A stretch of DNA of 64,000 bases from an uncultured Cohaesibacter sp. (GTDB taxonomy: Bacteria; Pseudomonadota; Alphaproteobacteria; Rhizobiales; Cohaesibacteraceae). Positions within the stretch are counted from its first letter, which is position 1. Every line of letters starts with the position of its first letter. The position numbers and the translations under genes were made by a program. This document shows positions 42,535 through 50,457 of the stretch, piece after piece. The stretch covers positions 1 to 64,000 of the forward strand of contig NZ_OY759873.1 of NCBI RefSeq assembly GCF_963662805.1. Reading direction: 5' to 3'. The notes under the pieces are model-generated. The model did not search any database, was not told where the DNA came from, and was given only the letters and a program-made list of their open reading frames with translations.

Positions 42535-43308
42535 ATGGCTTATGAAACGATCATCGTAGACAATCGTGACGGCGTCGGCCTGATCACGCTCAATCGCCCC
42601 AAGGCGCTCAATGCTCTGTCATCGGAGCTCATTGCGGAAGTTTCCCGGGCGCTCGACGGCTTTGAAGAAGACGACAAGATCGGAGTGATCGTGATCACCG
42701 GGTCGGAAAAGGCCTTTGCGGCCGGTGCCGACATCAAGGAAATGGCGACCAAGACCTACATGGAAGCCTATCTGGAAGATTTCATTGCTCCATGGGATCG
42801 GGTTTCCAAATGCCGCAAGCCGGTTATCGCTGCGGTCGCAGGCTATGCGCTCGGGGGCGGGTGCGAGCTCGCCATGATGTGCGACTTCATCCTTGCGGCC
42901 GAGACCGCCAAGTTCGGCCAGCCCGAAATCACACTGGGCGTGATGCCCGGTGCAGGTGGCTCCCAGCGCCTGACGCGCTTCATCGGCAAGTCCAAGGCCA
43001 TGGAAATGTGCCTGACAGGCCGCATGATGGATGCAGAGGAAGCCGAGCGTTGCGGTCTCGTCTCGCGCATCATCCCAGCCGACGAGCTGGTTGAGGAAGC
43101 GGTCAAGGTGGCCAAGAAGATCGCCGATTTCTCGCTACCGATCGTGATGATGACCAAGGAAAGCATCAATCGGTCCTACGAGACCACGCTTAGCGAAGGC
43201 CTGCGGTTCGAACGTCGCCTGTTCCATTCGATGTTCGCAACCGAGGATCAGAAGGAAGGCATGGCCGCCTTCGTCGACAAGCGCAAGGCGCAGTTCCAGA
43301 ACAAGTAG
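42535..43308 (+). CDS. Enoyl-CoA hydratase
   Basis: A 257-residue crotonase-fold enzyme that hydrates 2-enoyl-CoA in fatty acid or amino-acid breakdown. The oxyanion-hole segments A-F-A-A-G-A-D-I-K-E-M and A-L-G-G-G-C-E-L-A-M are intact, and the catalytic glutamates lie in the expected G-Q-P-E-I-T-L-G-V-M-P-G-A-G-G block. AGGAGG lies five bases ahead of the ATG. Length and end (K-A-Q-F-x-N) match the short-chain enzymes often called Ech, FadB1 or PaaF, so no symbol is given. It stands alone upstream of rpsT. Confidence 0.93.
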   Translation: MAYETIIVDNRDGVGLITLNRPKALNALSSELIAEVSRALDGFEEDDKIGVIVITGSEKAFAAGADIKEMATKTYMEAYLEDFIAPWDRVSKCRKPVIAAVAGYALGGGCELAMMCDFILAAETAKFGQPEITLGVMPGAGGSQRLTRFIGKSKAMEMCLTGRMMDAEEAERCGLVSRIIPADELVEEAVKVAKKIADFSLPIVMMTKESINRSYETTLSEGLRFERRLFHSMFATEDQKEGMAAFVDKRKAQFQNK

Positions 43309-43638
43309 AGCTTTCAGGACAATCGGACCTCTCCCTTTCGGGCTGATTCAGGCCGTTTCGGAGTCTTTTCGAGTTGACGCCCCTTGAAAGTTTGACTATA
43401 AGCGCGACCCATTGGGCGGCATCCTATGGCCGCCTTTTGTTATCGGCGTGGTCGCCATCGCTTTCAAATGAAGCCTTGAAGACCTCAGCCGAGCATTCGA
43501 GAAAAGCAAAACGCAACCCCGTTTTGTCAGGTTTGCTGCTCGTCCTTCCTGGCCTGTTCTTTCATGAGGGCTGATGTGATGTAGCGGCGTAAGCGGATCC
43601 AGGGTGGTATCCGCAAGAGTGAACAAGGAACAGGCTCC
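43309..43638. other. Leader region of rpsT
   Basis: About 330 bases. A well-spaced sigma-70 promoter lies at 43374-43402, giving a transcript leader of roughly 230 bases before rpsT. Long leaders of this kind often control ribosomal protein genes, but I could not draw a specific structure. No gene is visible. Confidence 0.45.
43374..43402 (+). promoter_or_regulatory. Sigma-70 promoter of rpsT
   Basis: TTGACG at 43374-43379 and TATAAG at 43397-43402 separated by exactly 17 bases, about 236 bases ahead of the rpsT start codon. No other gene lies downstream before rpsT. Confidence 0.7.
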
Positions 43639-43905
43639 ATGGCCAATACCGTATCCGCCAAAAAGGCGACTCGCAAAATGGAACGCAAGACCGCGGTCAA
43701 CAAATCCCGCCGGACCCGCGTTCGCGGCTATCTTCGCGCTGTCGAAGAAGCGATTGTAGCAGAAGATCAGGCAGCTGCCTCTGAAGCTCTGCGCAAAGCC
43801 CAGTCCGAAATGATGCGTGCCGTTGCCAAAGGCGTCTATCACCAGAACACCGCTTCTCGTAAAATTTCCCGTCTCTCCAAGCGCATCAAAGCGCTCGCGG
43901 CCTGA
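43639..43905 (+). CDS. rpsT: 30S ribosomal protein S20
   Basis: An 88-residue ribosomal protein that binds the 5' domain of 16S rRNA. The wording M-A-N-T-V-S-A-K-K-A-T-R-K-M, N-K-S-R-R-T-R-V-R and K-G-V-Y-H-Q-N-T-A-S-R-K-I-S-R-L is typical. AAGGA lies ten bases ahead of the ATG. Its placement just upstream of dnaA is the common Rhizobiales arrangement. A terminator follows. Confidence 0.97.
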   Translation: MANTVSAKKATRKMERKTAVNKSRRTRVRGYLRAVEEAIVAEDQAAASEALRKAQSEMMRAVAKGVYHQNTASRKISRLSKRIKALAA

Positions 43906-43925
43906 GACCGGATCTTCCGCATCAA

Positions 43926-43953
43926 GAGCCCGGCTTTGACTGGGCTTTTTTTG
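43926..43953 (+). terminator. Rho-independent terminator of rpsT
   Basis: A short stem AGCCCG / TGGGCT followed by seven T, 21 bases after the rpsT stop. Confidence 0.8.
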
Positions 43954-44064
43954 TGCTGTCACGTTGCGCCTGTCGTAGATCTGACACGAGCCTGTCATAA
44001 TTGACAGGGGTTCTAGCTGACCCTGACCTGAACGTCCTTCTTTTGATCGTATCGAAGATTAGTC

Positions 44065-44088
44065 TCTCTTAATCAAGGGGTTAAGAGA
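44065..44088. repeat. 8-bp inverted repeat upstream of dnaA
   Basis: TCTCTTAA (44065-44072) and TTAAGAGA (44081-44088) form a perfect inverted repeat with an 8-base spacer, ending on the first of the paired GANTC sites. It may be a regulator site or a small hairpin. Confidence 0.5.
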
Positions 44089-44214
44089 ATCAGTTGACTC
44101 TGCGTCAATTTGTGATCTGATTTTCGTGCGACCAATTCTGGCAGGATGGCGAAAAAATTTATGACGGCCTTTGGCCACCAACCTTGACGGTTTTCTGACA
44201 GAATCTGAAGAGTC
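44087..44214. promoter_or_regulatory. Two spaced pairs of GANTC (CcrM) sites upstream of dnaA
   Basis: GAATC at 44087 and GACTC at 44096, then GAATC at 44201 and GAGTC at 44210. Both pairs have start-to-start spacing of exactly nine bases. GANTC is the CcrM methylation site of alphaproteobacteria, and methylation state is known to tune dnaA expression in Caulobacter. That these sites act on dnaA here is an inference, as a short gene lies between. Confidence 0.5.
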
Positions 44215-44609
44215 GCAACAAGATAGCCTAGTCAAGAGCAAAAGCGTTTTTTATGGCGTTTTTGCTTGCCTCTCCGAGGGTCGAAGAATTTGCTCATCGG
44301 CTCCTTGCACGGCCAACTAAGGCTGTGTATGGTCAGATGCGCTGCACGGGCAGAGCGGGCAAACAATCCAGCAAATGAAGCCATGAGTGCTCATTTGAAA
44401 AATGATATTGCAGCCGGTCCCGTCGGTCTTTCGGACAATAGCCTGGCACAGCTAACATGCGCCGGGTGAGCTTGCGGGCAGCAAGTCGAGAAGGCTTTGA
44501 GCAGCTTGTAACTTGCACGCTCTTCGGGTGTGTGAGTGTCGTCTGCCCAAATGCTACATGTTCAGTCTGTTTGGAGGTTCTTCCTTCTGGATGAACCTGT
44601 TCGGAGTGT

Positions 44610-45056
44610 GTGTCTTTGCGGGAAGCGGAATTTTATGCAGGCGACCTTGAAGTGACCGAAGCCTGGGAGCTCCTGGCTGAGGATCAGGGCGCCGTCCTCA
44701 TCGATGTTCGAACCCATGCGGAATGGTCCTATGTCGGGGTCCCCTTGCTGGATGACCCTGCGCGGGACGTGTTGATGATCGAATGGCTTTCCTATCCGGC
44801 GATGCAGGCAAATCCGGATTTTGCCGTTCAGTTGCAGGCAGAACTGAGCAACCGGAATGTCAAGCAGGATGCCGCCTTGTTGTTTCTTTGCCGATCCGGC
44901 GTGAGATCCAAGAGTGCGGCGAGTGTCATGACCGAATTGTGGCAGGGACCCTGCTACAATATTGCGTCCGGTTTTGAAGGGGATCTGGACGAAGAGAAGC
45001 ATCGGGGACATCAGAATGGCTGGAAGCAGGCGGGGCTTCCGTGGCGTCAGTTCTGA
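44610..45056 (+). CDS. Rhodanese-like domain protein
   Basis: A 148-residue single rhodanese domain protein, possibly a sulfurtransferase. The V-L-I-D-V-R-T-H-A-E-W start of the fold and the active-site loop C-R-S-G-V-R-S with the catalytic Cys are intact. It ends G-N/G-W-K-x-x-G-L-P-W-R-Q, the usual end of this small alphaproteobacterial subgroup. The start is a GTG at 44610 very close to GGAG at 44603; a TTG at 44616 has better spacing and may be the real one. It lies upstream of dnaA on the same strand with about 180 bases between them. Confidence 0.8.
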   Translation: MSLREAEFYAGDLEVTEAWELLAEDQGAVLIDVRTHAEWSYVGVPLLDDPARDVLMIEWLSYPAMQANPDFAVQLQAELSNRNVKQDAALLFLCRSGVRSKSAASVMTELWQGPCYNIASGFEGDLDEEKHRGHQNGWKQAGLPWRQF

Positions 45057-45235
45057 AGAATACGAATTGTCGCTCGTGGCAATTTCGGATAAAAGACGCA
45101 ACCTGGTCGTGATCGAGAGAGCGGTAAATTTCGCCAAGATTGCGGCTTGTCAAGGAAACAGCTGTATTTTGGCGGCTATTAGGCTAGTAAATAACAATGA
45201 AAACGCAGCAGACGGCCACAAAGGGAAATGTTGAT

Positions 45236-46717
45236 ATGGAGATGGGTGCGGCGGCTCATCAGGCTTTTCCTAAGGCTGACTCCCGAAAAGAGGAGCCTTC
45301 GGTGAAAGTGGGCAAAGAAGAATGGGATCGTGTTAAAGAACGGTTGCGGGCAGAACTCGGAGACGACGTCTTTTCAAGTTGGTTCGCAAGCGTTGAATTG
45401 GAAGACGAGCAGAATGGTCTGGTCATCCTCTCGGTCTCGACACGCTTTCTGAAGTCATGGATCCAGTCTCACTACGGTGAACTGCTGATGGCGCTCTGGC
45501 GCGAAGAATGCGAACAGGTCCGGAGAATCGATCTGTTTGTGCGCGGCGCCGTTCGTCCCAAACCGGCTCAGACCAAAGCCCCGGCCCCGGCTCATGATGG
45601 CGGCGAGCATGTCAGTGCCTTTGCACGTCAGCAGGCGTCCACATCCATCGGGTCCGACCATGATCATCTGGGCGGCTCGCCGCTGGATCCGCGCCTGACC
45701 TTTGACACCTTTGTTGTCGGTCAGTCCAACACCCTTGCGCATGCTGCCGCAAAACAGGTGGCGATGGCCCAGCCCGGACAGCCGGTTTCCTTCAATCCGC
45801 TGTTCATCCATGCCTCTGTCGGCCTCGGCAAGACCCATCTTTTGCAGGCCATTGCATGGGAAGCCAAGAAATCCAATCCGACCGCCAAGGTGCTGTATCT
45901 GACGGCCGAGCGCTTCATGTATTCCTTCGTGCAGGCGCTCAAGAGCCAGTCCGCTCTTGATTTCAAGGATACCTTGCGCGACATCGACATCCTGCTGATC
46001 GACGATCTGCAGTTCCTGCAGGGCAAGAGCATCCAGCAGGAATTCTGTCACACGCTGAACAGCCTCATTGACGGCGCACGTCAGGTTGTCGTTGCTGCCG
46101 ACCGTCCGCCGGTCGAGCTGGAAAGCCTTGATGAGCGGGTGCGTTCGCGCCTCGCCGGTGGTCTTGTCAGCGAGCTGCAGCCGCTTGAGAAAGAACTGCG
46201 CCGCTCGATCCTCACGGATCGCGCCCAGCAGGCCTCGCGCCGCGACCCGAACTTGGCCATTCCCGAACTGGTGCTCGACCATGTCGCCGGCATCATCCGC
46301 TCGAACGGCCGTGATCTTGATGGCGCTTTCAACCGCCTGATGGCCCACAATCAGCTGACCGGTGCGCCGATTTCCATAGAGATGGCCGAACAGGCGCTCA
46401 AGGATCTGATCCGCTCGAAAGAGCCGCGTCGCATCCGCATCGAGGATATTCAGCGCGTCGTTTCCAAGCATTACAACGTCTCGCGCTCGGATCTTCTGTC
46501 CTCGCGCCGGACCCGCACGATCGTCCGTCCGCGCCAGATTGCGATGTATCTGTCCAAGATGCTGACCCCGCGCTCGCTGCCGGAAATCGGACGTCGTTTC
46601 GGCGGCCGCGACCACACCACCGTGCTGCATGCAGTGCGCAAGATTGAGGAGCTGGCAGGGTCTGACAACAGCCTGCAGCAGGAAATCGAGATGCTCAAAC
46701 GCAATATTGCGGAGTAG
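45236..46717 (+). CDS. dnaA: Chromosomal replication initiator protein DnaA
   Basis: A 493-residue initiator that binds oriC DnaA boxes and opens DNA. Domain I (about 25-90; W-D-R-V-K-E-R-L-R-A-E-L-G-D-D-V-F-S-S-W-F) is followed by a variable Pro/Ala/His-rich linker (about 105-155), the AAA+ domain with Walker A G-L-G-K-T-H and Walker B I-L-L-I-D-D-L-Q-F, and domain IV with the DnaA-box motif G-R-D-H-T-T-V-L-H-A. The Walker A preface reads A-S-V-G-L-G-K-T-H rather than the common G-x-x-G-x-G-K-T-H. The start at 45236 has AAGGGA nine bases upstream; an in-frame ATG at 45197 is the alternative. Confidence 0.96.
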   Translation: MEMGAAAHQAFPKADSRKEEPSVKVGKEEWDRVKERLRAELGDDVFSSWFASVELEDEQNGLVILSVSTRFLKSWIQSHYGELLMALWREECEQVRRIDLFVRGAVRPKPAQTKAPAPAHDGGEHVSAFARQQASTSIGSDHDHLGGSPLDPRLTFDTFVVGQSNTLAHAAAKQVAMAQPGQPVSFNPLFIHASVGLGKTHLLQAIAWEAKKSNPTAKVLYLTAERFMYSFVQALKSQSALDFKDTLRDIDILLIDDLQFLQGKSIQQEFCHTLNSLIDGARQVVVAADRPPVELESLDERVRSRLAGGLVSELQPLEKELRRSILTDRAQQASRRDPNLAIPELVLDHVAGIIRSNGRDLDGAFNRLMAHNQLTGAPISIEMAEQALKDLIRSKEPRRIRIEDIQRVVSKHYNVSRSDLLSSRRTRTIVRPRQIAMYLSKMLTPRSLPEIGRRFGGRDHTTVLHAVRKIEELAGSDNSLQQEIEMLKRNIAE

Positions 46718-46919
46718 CATCAAAGCGCCTCGACTGCGGTTTTAAGCATCGCGGAAGAATAGCGCTGATAAATACGAGAAATTTGAGGGGATCAGCTCTG
46801 AATTGGGCCGATCCCCTTGCCATATGCGGCCATTCGGTTCAAAGTTGCGTCCCCGCCCTGACCTGTTTATCTGGTTCGGGAACGCGTATTGATTGTAATG
46901 AAGTAGGGAATTTAGGGAT

Positions 46920-48038
46920 ATGAAAGTCACTCTCGAACGGGCAACCCTTTTGAAGTCGCTGAACCATGTCCATCGGGTGGTCGAGAGACGGAACACTATT
47001 CCGATCCTGTCCAACGTGCTGTTGCGCGCCGAGGGAGGAGATCTGGTGTTCAAGGCAACCGACCTCGATCTGGAGGTGCTGGAAACGGCCCCTGCCATGG
47101 TTGAAGTGGGAGGCGCTACCACCGTCCCGGCCCACATGCTCTACGACATCGTGCGCAAGCTGCCGGACGGCTCCGAAGTCACGCTCGAGACCAACGAGGA
47201 ACAGACGGCTCTCGCCATCAGCGCTGGTCGCTCGCATTTCACCTTGCAGATTCTGCCGGTCACCGATTTCCCGGACATCACCGCAGGGGAATTCAGTCAC
47301 ACCTTCACGATCCCGGCTATTGATCTCAAGCGGCTGATCGATCACACCCAGTTTGCGATCTCGACCGAGGAAACCCGCTATTACCTCAATGGCATCTACG
47401 TGCATAGCCTCGCGGTTGACGGCACCCAGTTGCTGCGCGCAGTGGCTACCGACGGGCACCGCCTAGCTCAGGCACAGCTGCCCGCTCCTGCGGGCGCTCA
47501 GGGCATGCCCGGCGTGATCGTTCCACGCAAGACCGTCTCGGAAGTGCAGAAGCTGATCGAGGATCCGGACGCCAACATTTCTGTCGAGCTGTCCGAGACC
47601 AAGATCCGCCTCACCATCGGCCCGGTCGTTCTGACCTCCAAACTGATCGATGGCACCTTCCCGGACTATGAAAAGGTCATTCCGAAGGGCAACGACAAGG
47701 TGATGAAGGTCGAGAATGCCCTTTTCGCTCAGGCTGTCGACCGTGTCGCCACGGTGTCGAACGAACGGGGCCGCGCCGTCAAGCTCAGCGTCGAACAGGG
47801 TCGCCTCGTTCTTTCCGTCTCCAACCCGGATTCGGGCACGGCGACCGATGAGCTGGCCGTTGACTATGACGCGGACGCGATGGAAATCGGCTTCAATGCG
47901 CGCTATCTGCTCGATATCACCAACCAGCTTGAAAGCGCGACGGCCCAGTTCCGCCTTGCGGATTCGGGCTCTCCGACCCTCATTCAGGATGATGGTGACA
48001 ACGACACGCTCTATGTTCTGATGCCGATGCGCGTCTAG
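46920..48038 (+). CDS. dnaN: DNA polymerase III beta subunit (sliding clamp)
   Basis: A 372-residue clamp of normal length with three DnaN domains. The start M-K-V-T-L-E-R-A-x-L-L-K-S-L, the N-T-I-P-I-L-S-N-V-L-L block and the C-terminal P-M-R-V end (needed for client docking) are typical. It tethers the replicase to DNA. It follows dnaA by about 200 bases and has its own terminator before recF. Confidence 0.98.
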   Translation: MKVTLERATLLKSLNHVHRVVERRNTIPILSNVLLRAEGGDLVFKATDLDLEVLETAPAMVEVGGATTVPAHMLYDIVRKLPDGSEVTLETNEEQTALAISAGRSHFTLQILPVTDFPDITAGEFSHTFTIPAIDLKRLIDHTQFAISTEETRYYLNGIYVHSLAVDGTQLLRAVATDGHRLAQAQLPAPAGAQGMPGVIVPRKTVSEVQKLIEDPDANISVELSETKIRLTIGPVVLTSKLIDGTFPDYEKVIPKGNDKVMKVENALFAQAVDRVATVSNERGRAVKLSVEQGRLVLSVSNPDSGTATDELAVDYDADAMEIGFNARYLLDITNQLESATAQFRLADSGSPTLIQDDGDNDTLYVLMPMRV

Positions 48039-48098
48039 AAGGACGGCCCCGATTGGACGCCCGATCGGGATCGCTCCTGACATAACAATTTCTGAAGG

Positions 48099-48125
48099 GG
48101 GCATTTCCGGCGAAATGCCCTTTTT
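48099..48125 (+). terminator. Rho-independent terminator of dnaN
   Basis: A 9-bp stem GGGCATTTC / GAAATGCCC with a 4-base loop and a five-T tail, 60 bases after the dnaN stop. Confidence 0.85.
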
Positions 48126-48143
48126 GACTCGCCGCCAACAGGA

Positions 48144-48179
48144 CCAAGGCAACCGACAGGGCCAAAGCAACTGACAGGG
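48144..48179. repeat. Two tandem 18-bp repeats ahead of recF
   Basis: Two adjacent 18-base units (48144-48161 and 48162-48179) differ at two positions. They contain C-A-A-(C/T)-GACAGGG and end 14 bases before the recF start, in the leader just after the dnaN terminator. Confidence 0.6.
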
Positions 48180-48193
48180 ACAGGGTCTCATTG

Positions 48194-49414
48194 ATGACAG
48201 ACGGACATTCAACCGCAACACCGCTGGCACAGGACACGCCTCCTGTCGACAGGGTTTCGGTTCGGTCTGTCTCTCTCGTTGATTATCGCAATTATGCCAG
48301 TCTTTCCCTCTCGCTCTCCGGACAGCATGTGGTGCTGACCGGTGCCAACGGCTCGGGCAAGACCAATCTTCTGGAAGCCATTTCCTTTCTCTCACCCGGT
48401 CGCGGCTTGAGGCGCGTTGCCTATCCCGAGATCGCGCGAGAGGGCGCGTCGGGAAGCTGGGCCGTGTCTGTGTCGCTCGACACCCCGTTCGGGCCGACCA
48501 AGCTCGGCACCGGTTTGCAACCCGGCCCGGATGGGGCGTTGCAGCGGCGGATCCGCGTCAATGGTGCGCCCGCCAAATCGGCAGAGAGCCTTGGCGATCA
48601 TGTCTCGGTCATCTGGCTCACACCGCAAATGGACAGCCATTTCACCGGTGCCGCCTCCGAGCGACGCAAGTGGCTCGACCGGATGGTGCTGGCCATCGAC
48701 AAGACCCATGGCACCCGTGTGAATGCTTTCGAGAAGGCCATGCGCCAGCGCAATCGCCTGCTTGAGGAAGCGCCGCATGAGGGCGTCTGGCTGGACGGGC
48801 TTGAGGCCCAGATGGCCGAATATGGCTCCGCCATTGCCACTGCCCGGGCCGAGCTTGTCTCCCTGCTCAATCGCTCGCTCACCCTACTACACGGTGATGA
48901 TGCGACGTCGGCTTTCCCCAATGCGCTTGTTGATCTTGACGGAACGCTGGAGGCGGAGGCTTTCTCGCGCCCGGCGGTCGAGAGCGAGGAGCATTATCGT
49001 GCCCTTCTCCAACGGATGCGCTCGCGGGATCGCGGAGCTGGCCGCACGCTTGAGGGGCCTCATCGCTCCGACCTTATCGTGAGGCATGGGCCAAAGGACA
49101 TGCCCGCCGCCAAATGCTCGACGGGGGAGCAGAAGGCCTTGTTGCTCGGGATCGTGCTTGCCCATGCGCATCTGGTCGCGGAGCGCTGCGGTCGCACGCC
49201 TCTGGTGCTGCTTGATGAAGTGGCAGCCCATCTTGACGCCAGTCGCAGGCTGGCGCTGTTCGATCTGCTCGACCGGCTTGGCTGTCAGGCCTGGGTCACC
49301 GGAACCGATGACGCCGTTTTCGCCCCGTTGGGGGTACGAGCGGACCGGTTCCACGTCGAGAATGGCATCGTGACGCCAATTCCCGTTGTGGATCAACCCG
49401 ATGAAACCGGGTAA
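48194..49414 (+). CDS. recF: DNA replication and repair protein RecF
   Basis: A 406-residue SMC-like ATPase that loads RecA at gaps with RecO and RecR. Walker A G-A-N-G-S-G-K-T-N, signature C-S-T-G-E-Q-K-A-L-L-L-G and Walker B P-L-V-L-L-D-E-V are intact, as are the W-L-T-P-Q-M-D and R-R-K-W-L-D-R family blocks. The ATG at 48194 is used; a TTG one codon upstream is possible. It begins after a tandem repeat and is followed nine bases later by alaE. Confidence 0.95.
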   Translation: MTDGHSTATPLAQDTPPVDRVSVRSVSLVDYRNYASLSLSLSGQHVVLTGANGSGKTNLLEAISFLSPGRGLRRVAYPEIAREGASGSWAVSVSLDTPFGPTKLGTGLQPGPDGALQRRIRVNGAPAKSAESLGDHVSVIWLTPQMDSHFTGAASERRKWLDRMVLAIDKTHGTRVNAFEKAMRQRNRLLEEAPHEGVWLDGLEAQMAEYGSAIATARAELVSLLNRSLTLLHGDDATSAFPNALVDLDGTLEAEAFSRPAVESEEHYRALLQRMRSRDRGAGRTLEGPHRSDLIVRHGPKDMPAAKCSTGEQKALLLGIVLAHAHLVAERCGRTPLVLLDEVAAHLDASRRLALFDLLDRLGCQAWVTGTDDAVFAPLGVRADRFHVENGIVTPIPVVDQPDETG

Positions 49415-49423
49415 GGTCGTCGC

Positions 49424-49831
49424 ATGAAGAAAACGCTTGTCGACACCATTGCCACGATCCTGTTTTTCACCCTGCTTGCGGGTTTCGTCGAAATTTTTAT
49501 CGTTGGCCTCACCCTGCAGCAGGTTCTGATCACCCGTCTGATCATGATCCCCGTGATGGTCGTCACGGGGCGACCTTATGGCCTCTATCGCGACTGGTGC
49601 TTTGACCGCGCAAAGCCGAAGGGAGAAGTCTTGCGGTTTCTCATCGACGGCCTTGCTTTCATCACCTTTCAGGTGCCGGTCTATGTTGCCACGCTGTTTA
49701 TCGCCGGGGCCGATTGGCAGGCGGTCATCACGGCGGTTGGCTCGTCGATCCTGCTGATGCTTCTGGTCAGCCGCCCGTTTGGTCTGTTTCTGGATGTCGC
49801 CCGGCGCTGGTCCGGTGTCACAGCGAGCTGA
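49424..49831 (+). CDS. alaE: L-alanine exporter AlaE family protein
   Basis: A 135-residue inner-membrane protein with four predicted helices. The AlaE motifs R-P-Y-G-L-Y-R-D-W and R-P-F-G-L-F-L-D-x-x-R are complete, as is the starting V-D-T-x-A-T-I-L-F-F block. In E. coli the protein exports excess alanine. It begins nine bases after recF and is followed closely by the cytochrome gene, so it is likely co-transcribed with recF. Confidence 0.88.
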   Translation: MKKTLVDTIATILFFTLLAGFVEIFIVGLTLQQVLITRLIMIPVMVVTGRPYGLYRDWCFDRAKPKGEVLRFLIDGLAFITFQVPVYVATLFIAGADWQAVITAVGSSILLMLLVSRPFGLFLDVARRWSGVTAS

Positions 49832-49849
49832 CGGGAGCCTTTATCACCC

Positions 49850-50293
49850 ATGGCAAAACGCAAGAAGAAATGGGTTTTTGCCCGCTCCCGAAACAGTCTC
49901 CTCATTCTGGCGCTGTCCATATCCGGACTGCTTCTGTTGCTCTCGGGTGGCGGACAGATCGGCGGGCGCGACGATGACGACGGCCCGATCCTGAAAAAAG
50001 GCCTCGACGGAGAGCAGATCCGCAAGGATGGACTGGCGCTCTACAATGCCAATTGCATGAATTGCCACGGCATCGAGGGGCGTGGCACAAGCTTCGGGCC
50101 ACCGCTCGTCCATGCCCTCTATATGCCCGAAAAACTGAGCGACAAGGCCTTCGTTGAAGCGGTTCATCTCGGCACGCCCCAGAAGCATTGGGAGTATGGC
50201 CCAATGAAGCCGATCGAAACGCTCAGTCAGGTTGAATCGGCGCAGATTCTGGCCTATATCAGAAGCAGGCAGCAAGTCCCGAAATTCCGCTAA
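49850..50293 (+). CDS. Membrane-anchored c-type cytochrome
   Basis: A 147-residue protein with one N-terminal helix (about 17-33) that anchors it and a single heme site C69-M-N-C-H73. The likely distal ligand is the Met in Y-G-P-M-K-P near residue 123. The region between helix and heme is acidic (R-D-D-D-D). It probably carries electrons on the periplasmic side. The basic N terminus (K-R-K-K-K-W) suits an inside-facing end. It lies 18 bases after alaE, with no oxidase genes nearby. Confidence 0.85.
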   Translation: MAKRKKKWVFARSRNSLLILALSISGLLLLLSGGGQIGGRDDDDGPILKKGLDGEQIRKDGLALYNANCMNCHGIEGRGTSFGPPLVHALYMPEKLSDKAFVEAVHLGTPQKHWEYGPMKPIETLSQVESAQILAYIRSRQQVPKFR

Positions 50294-50392
50294 TTTGTGC
50301 TCCAGATTGCCCCGAAACTGCGCAAATATTGCGCGCCCGGGCAACTCTCCACAGCGGCTCTCCCGTTCGCGTCCCCTCTCCGGCCACATTGG

Positions 50393-50420
50393 TTGAATGC
50401 GGCGAAAAACCACGTATAAG
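50393..50420 (+). promoter_or_regulatory. Sigma-70 promoter of gyrB
   Basis: TTGAAT at 50393-50398 and TATAAG at 50415-50420 with 16 bases between, 38 bases ahead of the gyrB start codon. Confidence 0.6.
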
Positions 50421-50457
50421 TGAGAGGTTAGCTCAAGCCAAAGGATGACTGATTCGC

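Larger units (their letters stand above)
43954..44609. other. Regulatory region upstream of the rhodanese-like gene and dnaA
   Basis: About 650 bases without a gene between the rpsT terminator and the next coding region. It holds an 8-8-8 inverted repeat (44065-44088) and four GANTC sites in two identically spaced pairs (44087-44100 and 44201-44214). I searched by eye for DnaA boxes of the TTATCCACA type and found none, so it is not convincingly the replication origin. Confidence 0.5.

Noticed and set aside
44069..44084. TTAA-N8-TTAA as a CtrA box upstream of dnaA
   Set aside because: CtrA sites need seven bases between the two TTAA halves; here there are eight, and the element is better explained as part of the 8-8-8 inverted repeat.
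43954..44609. Replication origin next to dnaA
   Set aside because: No TTATCCACA-type DnaA boxes or AT-rich 13-mers could be made out, and in Rhizobiales the origin is often elsewhere.
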